Below, piece after piece: positions 6,113 through 7,738 of a DNA stretch of 7,738 bases; position 1 is the first letter of the stretch; every line of letters begins with the position of its first letter. The position numbers and the translations under genes are program-made. The notes beneath the pieces are model-generated. The model did not search any database. It saw nothing but the letters and a program-made list of their open reading frames with translations, and was not told the origin of the DNA. Source of the DNA: Betaproteobacteria bacterium (GTDB taxonomy: Bacteria; Pseudomonadota; Gammaproteobacteria; Burkholderiales; Burkholderiaceae_D); the NCBI GenBank assembly GCA_015655165.1, contig JAATFN010000324.1:1-7738 (forward strand), in the 5' to 3' direction.

Positions 6113-6142
6113 GGGTTTATGTTTTTACATAAACCCTTTTTT
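6113..6142 (+). terminator. Intrinsic terminator of the importer operon
   Basis: GGGTTTATGT (6113-6122) and ACATAAACCC (6127-6136) form a perfect 10-bp stem with a TTTT loop, followed by six T residues (6137-6142). It lies 37 bases after the LivF-like stop. The T-tract runs into the stop codon of the convergent DTW gene (TAA on the minus strand at 6143-6141). No T-tract exists for minus-strand transcripts, so it works on the plus strand only. Confidence 0.9.
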
Positions 6143-6755
6143 ATCTTGCCGGGATATATGTCATTTGCTCTTCGATAAAGCTATTAAATGTATTTGACAA
6201 GGCGATCCCGTATGTCTGATTGTGTTCGACTTGTACCAGCGCAAGACTAGTTGCTTCAAATGTTGATAGCTGATCGGGACGGTGTGCTTGACGGATTTTA
6301 TATTGTGATGCCGGTACTTTATCCAGTAATAATCGCGGCAAACTTTGAAGTGGTACATTGGCATGCAGCATTTTAAGGCTTTTTTTCCAGGTGGCATCCA
6401 GCACAACCAGTGTCATGTCGTTTGCTGCGATGTTGGTGGCAAAATGTGTGGCCGGCATCGATGATGTATCTGGATAGAGTAGTACTGCTTGGCGTGGGTG
6501 ACCATCAATACTGCTATGCAATAAATGGTGTAATACTTCAGGTTCGAATGTTTCTCCAATGTGCAGACGGCTTGCTACCAGATTTAAATGCAATAGACGA
6601 CCACTGCCTTTAGCCTGATGTACTTCCAATGGGTGCTGCAGTATTAATACTTCTGTTTGAGTTGCAAGTGGATGTACCCATTTACAAATACAGGTGCGCA
6701 GTGCACGCAAGCATTGCGGACAACGTGGACGTATTGATGGAGAAGTATTGTCCAT
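6141..6755 (-). CDS. DTW-domain tRNA-uridine aminocarboxypropyltransferase (TapT-like)
   Basis: Encodes a DTW-domain protein of 204 residues. Characterised members (E. coli TapT/YfiP, human DTWD1 and DTWD2) transfer the 3-amino-3-carboxypropyl group of S-adenosylmethionine to a tRNA uridine, making acp3U; TapT acts at U47. Visible motifs are a zinc-type Cys cluster (Cys12, Cys15, Cys22, Cys24), the DTW motif as DATW at 120-123, and the conserved SxYxxR (150-155) followed by TxEA (165-168). I choose the ATG at 6755: it sits about 11 residues before the Cys cluster, and the longer TTG start at 6815 would touch the terminator of the upstream gene. ATG at 6782 is also possible; no clear ribosome binding site supports any of them. 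It is convergent with the importer operon and probably unrelated to it. Confidence 0.85.
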   Translation of the reverse strand: MDNTSPSIRPRCPQCLRALRTCICKWVHPLATQTEVLILQHPLEVHQAKGSGRLLHLNLVASRLHIGETFEPEVLHHLLHSSIDGHPRQAVLLYPDTSSMPATHFATNIAANDMTLVVLDATWKKSLKMLHANVPLQSLPRLLLDKVPASQYKIRQAHRPDQLSTFEATSLALVQVEHNQTYGIALSNTFNSFIEEQMTYIPAR

Positions 6756-6793
6756 AAGGATGATGGGAAATCGGCAAGGCATGGCGATGCTGC

Positions 6794-6799
6794 ATTGTA
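6794..6799 (-). promoter_or_regulatory. Candidate -10 element for the DTW gene
   Basis: On the minus strand TACAAT (5 of 6 matches to TATAAT) lies 38 bases before the preferred ATG. Only a T-run sits at the -35 position, 17 bp upstream, so the match is partial. It lies just after the terminator at 6817-6846, where a separate promoter for this gene would be expected, and would give a leader of roughly 30 bases. Confidence 0.3.
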
Positions 6800-6816
6800 C
6801 ACGCACTGCGGCCAAT

Positions 6817-6846
6817 AAAAAAACGGCAAGCTGTGATACTTGCCGT
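6817..6846 (-). terminator. Intrinsic terminator of the cysteine desulfurase gene
   Basis: On the minus strand ACGGCAAG (6846-6839) pairs with CTTGCCGT (6830-6823) across an 8-base loop, and a run of T follows (6822-6817). It begins 25 bases after the cysteine desulfurase stop codon and separates that gene from the DTW gene on the same strand. Confidence 0.88.
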
Positions 6847-6871
6847 CAGTGATAGATTGCTTCTATTTGTA

Positions 6872-7738
6872 TTAATAGCCGCGTCGTCTACCTTTTAATT
6901 GATGCAGGGTGTCAACGAGTCGATCGATATCATTGCAATTGTTATAAAACGCCAGTGATGGTCTAACTGTCGCTTCCAATCCGAAACGTCTTAGGATGGG
7001 TTGTGCACAGTGATGCCCAGAACGTACGGCAATACCATGTTTATTTAATGCATCCCCCACTTCTTCTGTTTTATAGCCTTCCAGAACAAATGATAAAACT
7101 GCGGCTTTATCAGGAGCAGTACCAATCAAACGTAACCCTGAAATTGCCTGCAGTTTTTGTGTGGCATAGACCAGTAACTGGTGTTCATAGGCATGAATAT
7201 TCTCGATACCGATTTTATTGACATAATCGATCGCCGCACCTAAACCCACAGCATCGGCAATGTTACCTGTACCGGCTTCGAACCGGCCAGGGGCATCGTG
7301 ATACTGGGTTTTTTCAAATGTCACATCGACAATCATGTTGCCGCCACCTTGCCATGGTGGGCTCTCATTGAGCAATGCTTCTTTACCGTAGAGAGCGCCA
7401 ATACCGGTAGGTCCAAACACCTTATGACCGGAAAACACAAACCAGTCACAATTTAACGTTGTGACATCGGCACGCATGTGCGACACAGATTGTGCGCCAT
7501 CAAGCAATACCTTGGCACCGGCACTATGGGCCATGTCGATGATTTGTTTGGCAGGTGTCACAGTACCCAATGCATTGGAGACTTGCGTGAACGAGACAAG
7601 TTTTGTTTTTGGATTGAGCAGTTTTGCATAGTCATCCAGCTTGACTTGCCCATCATCATCAACCGGAATGACACGCAACGTTGCACCGGTTCGTTGACAT
7701 AACAACTGCCACGGGACAATATTGGCATGATGTTCAAG
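6872..7738 (-). CDS. SufS/CsdA-type cysteine desulfurase, N-terminus outside window
   Basis: Encodes the C-terminal 288 residues of a group II cysteine desulfurase, a PLP enzyme that removes sulfur from cysteine to give alanine and a protein-bound persulfide for Fe-S cluster or other sulfur delivery. The reading frame stays open to the window edge. Visible features, numbered from the first codon seen, are the EHHAN motif (2-6) with the PLP-stacking His, DGAQ (80-83), the PLP-binding Lys106 in FSGHK, RFEAGT, and the persulfide Cys244 in RSGHHCAQP. About 120 residues are missing by comparison with E. coli SufS. The HHCAQPILRRFG and TVRPSLAFYN wording recalls, from memory only, the cysteine desulfurases packaged as cargo in family 2A encapsulins, which carry a long N-terminal extension; the window cannot show this. 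It is followed by its own terminator. Confidence 0.93.
   Translation of the reverse strand, partial: LEHHANIVPWQLLCQRTGATLRVIPVDDDGQVKLDDYAKLLNPKTKLVSFTQVSNALGTVTPAKQIIDMAHSAGAKVLLDGAQSVSHMRADVTTLNCDWFVFSGHKVFGPTGIGALYGKEALLNESPPWQGGGNMIVDVTFEKTQYHDAPGRFEAGTGNIADAVGLGAAIDYVNKIGIENIHAYEHQLLVYATQKLQAISGLRLIGTAPDKAAVLSFVLEGYKTEEVGDALNKHGIAVRSGHHCAQPILRRFGLEATVRPSLAFYNNCNDIDRLVDTLHQLKGRRRGY

Noticed and set aside
6756..6815. N-terminal extension of the DTW protein from a TTG start
   Set aside because: TTG at 6815 lies right at the end of the upstream gene's terminator and before the likely promoter; the extra residues match nothing in the family.

Overview
The window looks like chromosomal DNA from a Gram-negative bacterium, most likely a lower-GC betaproteobacterium of the Burkholderiales. 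This is inferred from the style of the proteins: a Burkholderiales-like branched-chain-type ABC transporter with the LivM permease and LivG ATPase fused in one chain, a short DTW-domain tRNA modification enzyme, and a SufS-type cysteine desulfurase. By eye the genes are moderately AT-rich and the gaps strongly AT-rich. I see no mobile element, tRNA, rRNA or CRISPR array.

Layout. Positions 1-544 form an AT-rich non-coding leader with several inverted repeats and weak promoter-like elements. Two small plus-strand genes follow (545-742 and 773-964). Both encode 4-oxalocrotonate tautomerase (4-OT) family subunits, and their catalytic residues are complementary: the first keeps Pro1 but has Tyr in place of Arg11, while the second keeps Arg11 but has Ser in place of Pro1. 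They most likely form one hetero-oligomeric enzyme. A 284-bp regulatory gap (965-1248) carries a terminator-like hairpin, a palindrome, two phased A-tracts and a strong sigma-54 (-24/-12) promoter. This promoter drives a complete HAAT-type ABC importer operon: periplasmic binding protein, LivH-like permease, LivM-LivG fusion and LivF-like ATPase (1249-6075). The operon ends in a clear intrinsic terminator. The binding protein gene is separated from the permease genes by two tandem hairpins without a T-tract. The last three genes are joined by 4-bp ATGA overlaps.

The minus strand carries two convergent genes: a DTW-domain (TapT-like) tRNA-uridine aminocarboxypropyltransferase (6141-6755) and, upstream of it, a group II cysteine desulfurase (6872-7738) whose N-terminus lies outside the window. 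Each appears to be a separate transcription unit, because a strong terminator lies between them.

How the parts may work together: the importer's substrate is not determined by the sequence. The adjacent tautomerase pair and sigma-54 control suggest uptake and processing of a specific organic acid or nitrogen-containing compound, rather than general leucine/isoleucine/valine uptake. The most novel item is the tautomerase pair with split active-site residues next to a sigma-54-controlled importer.
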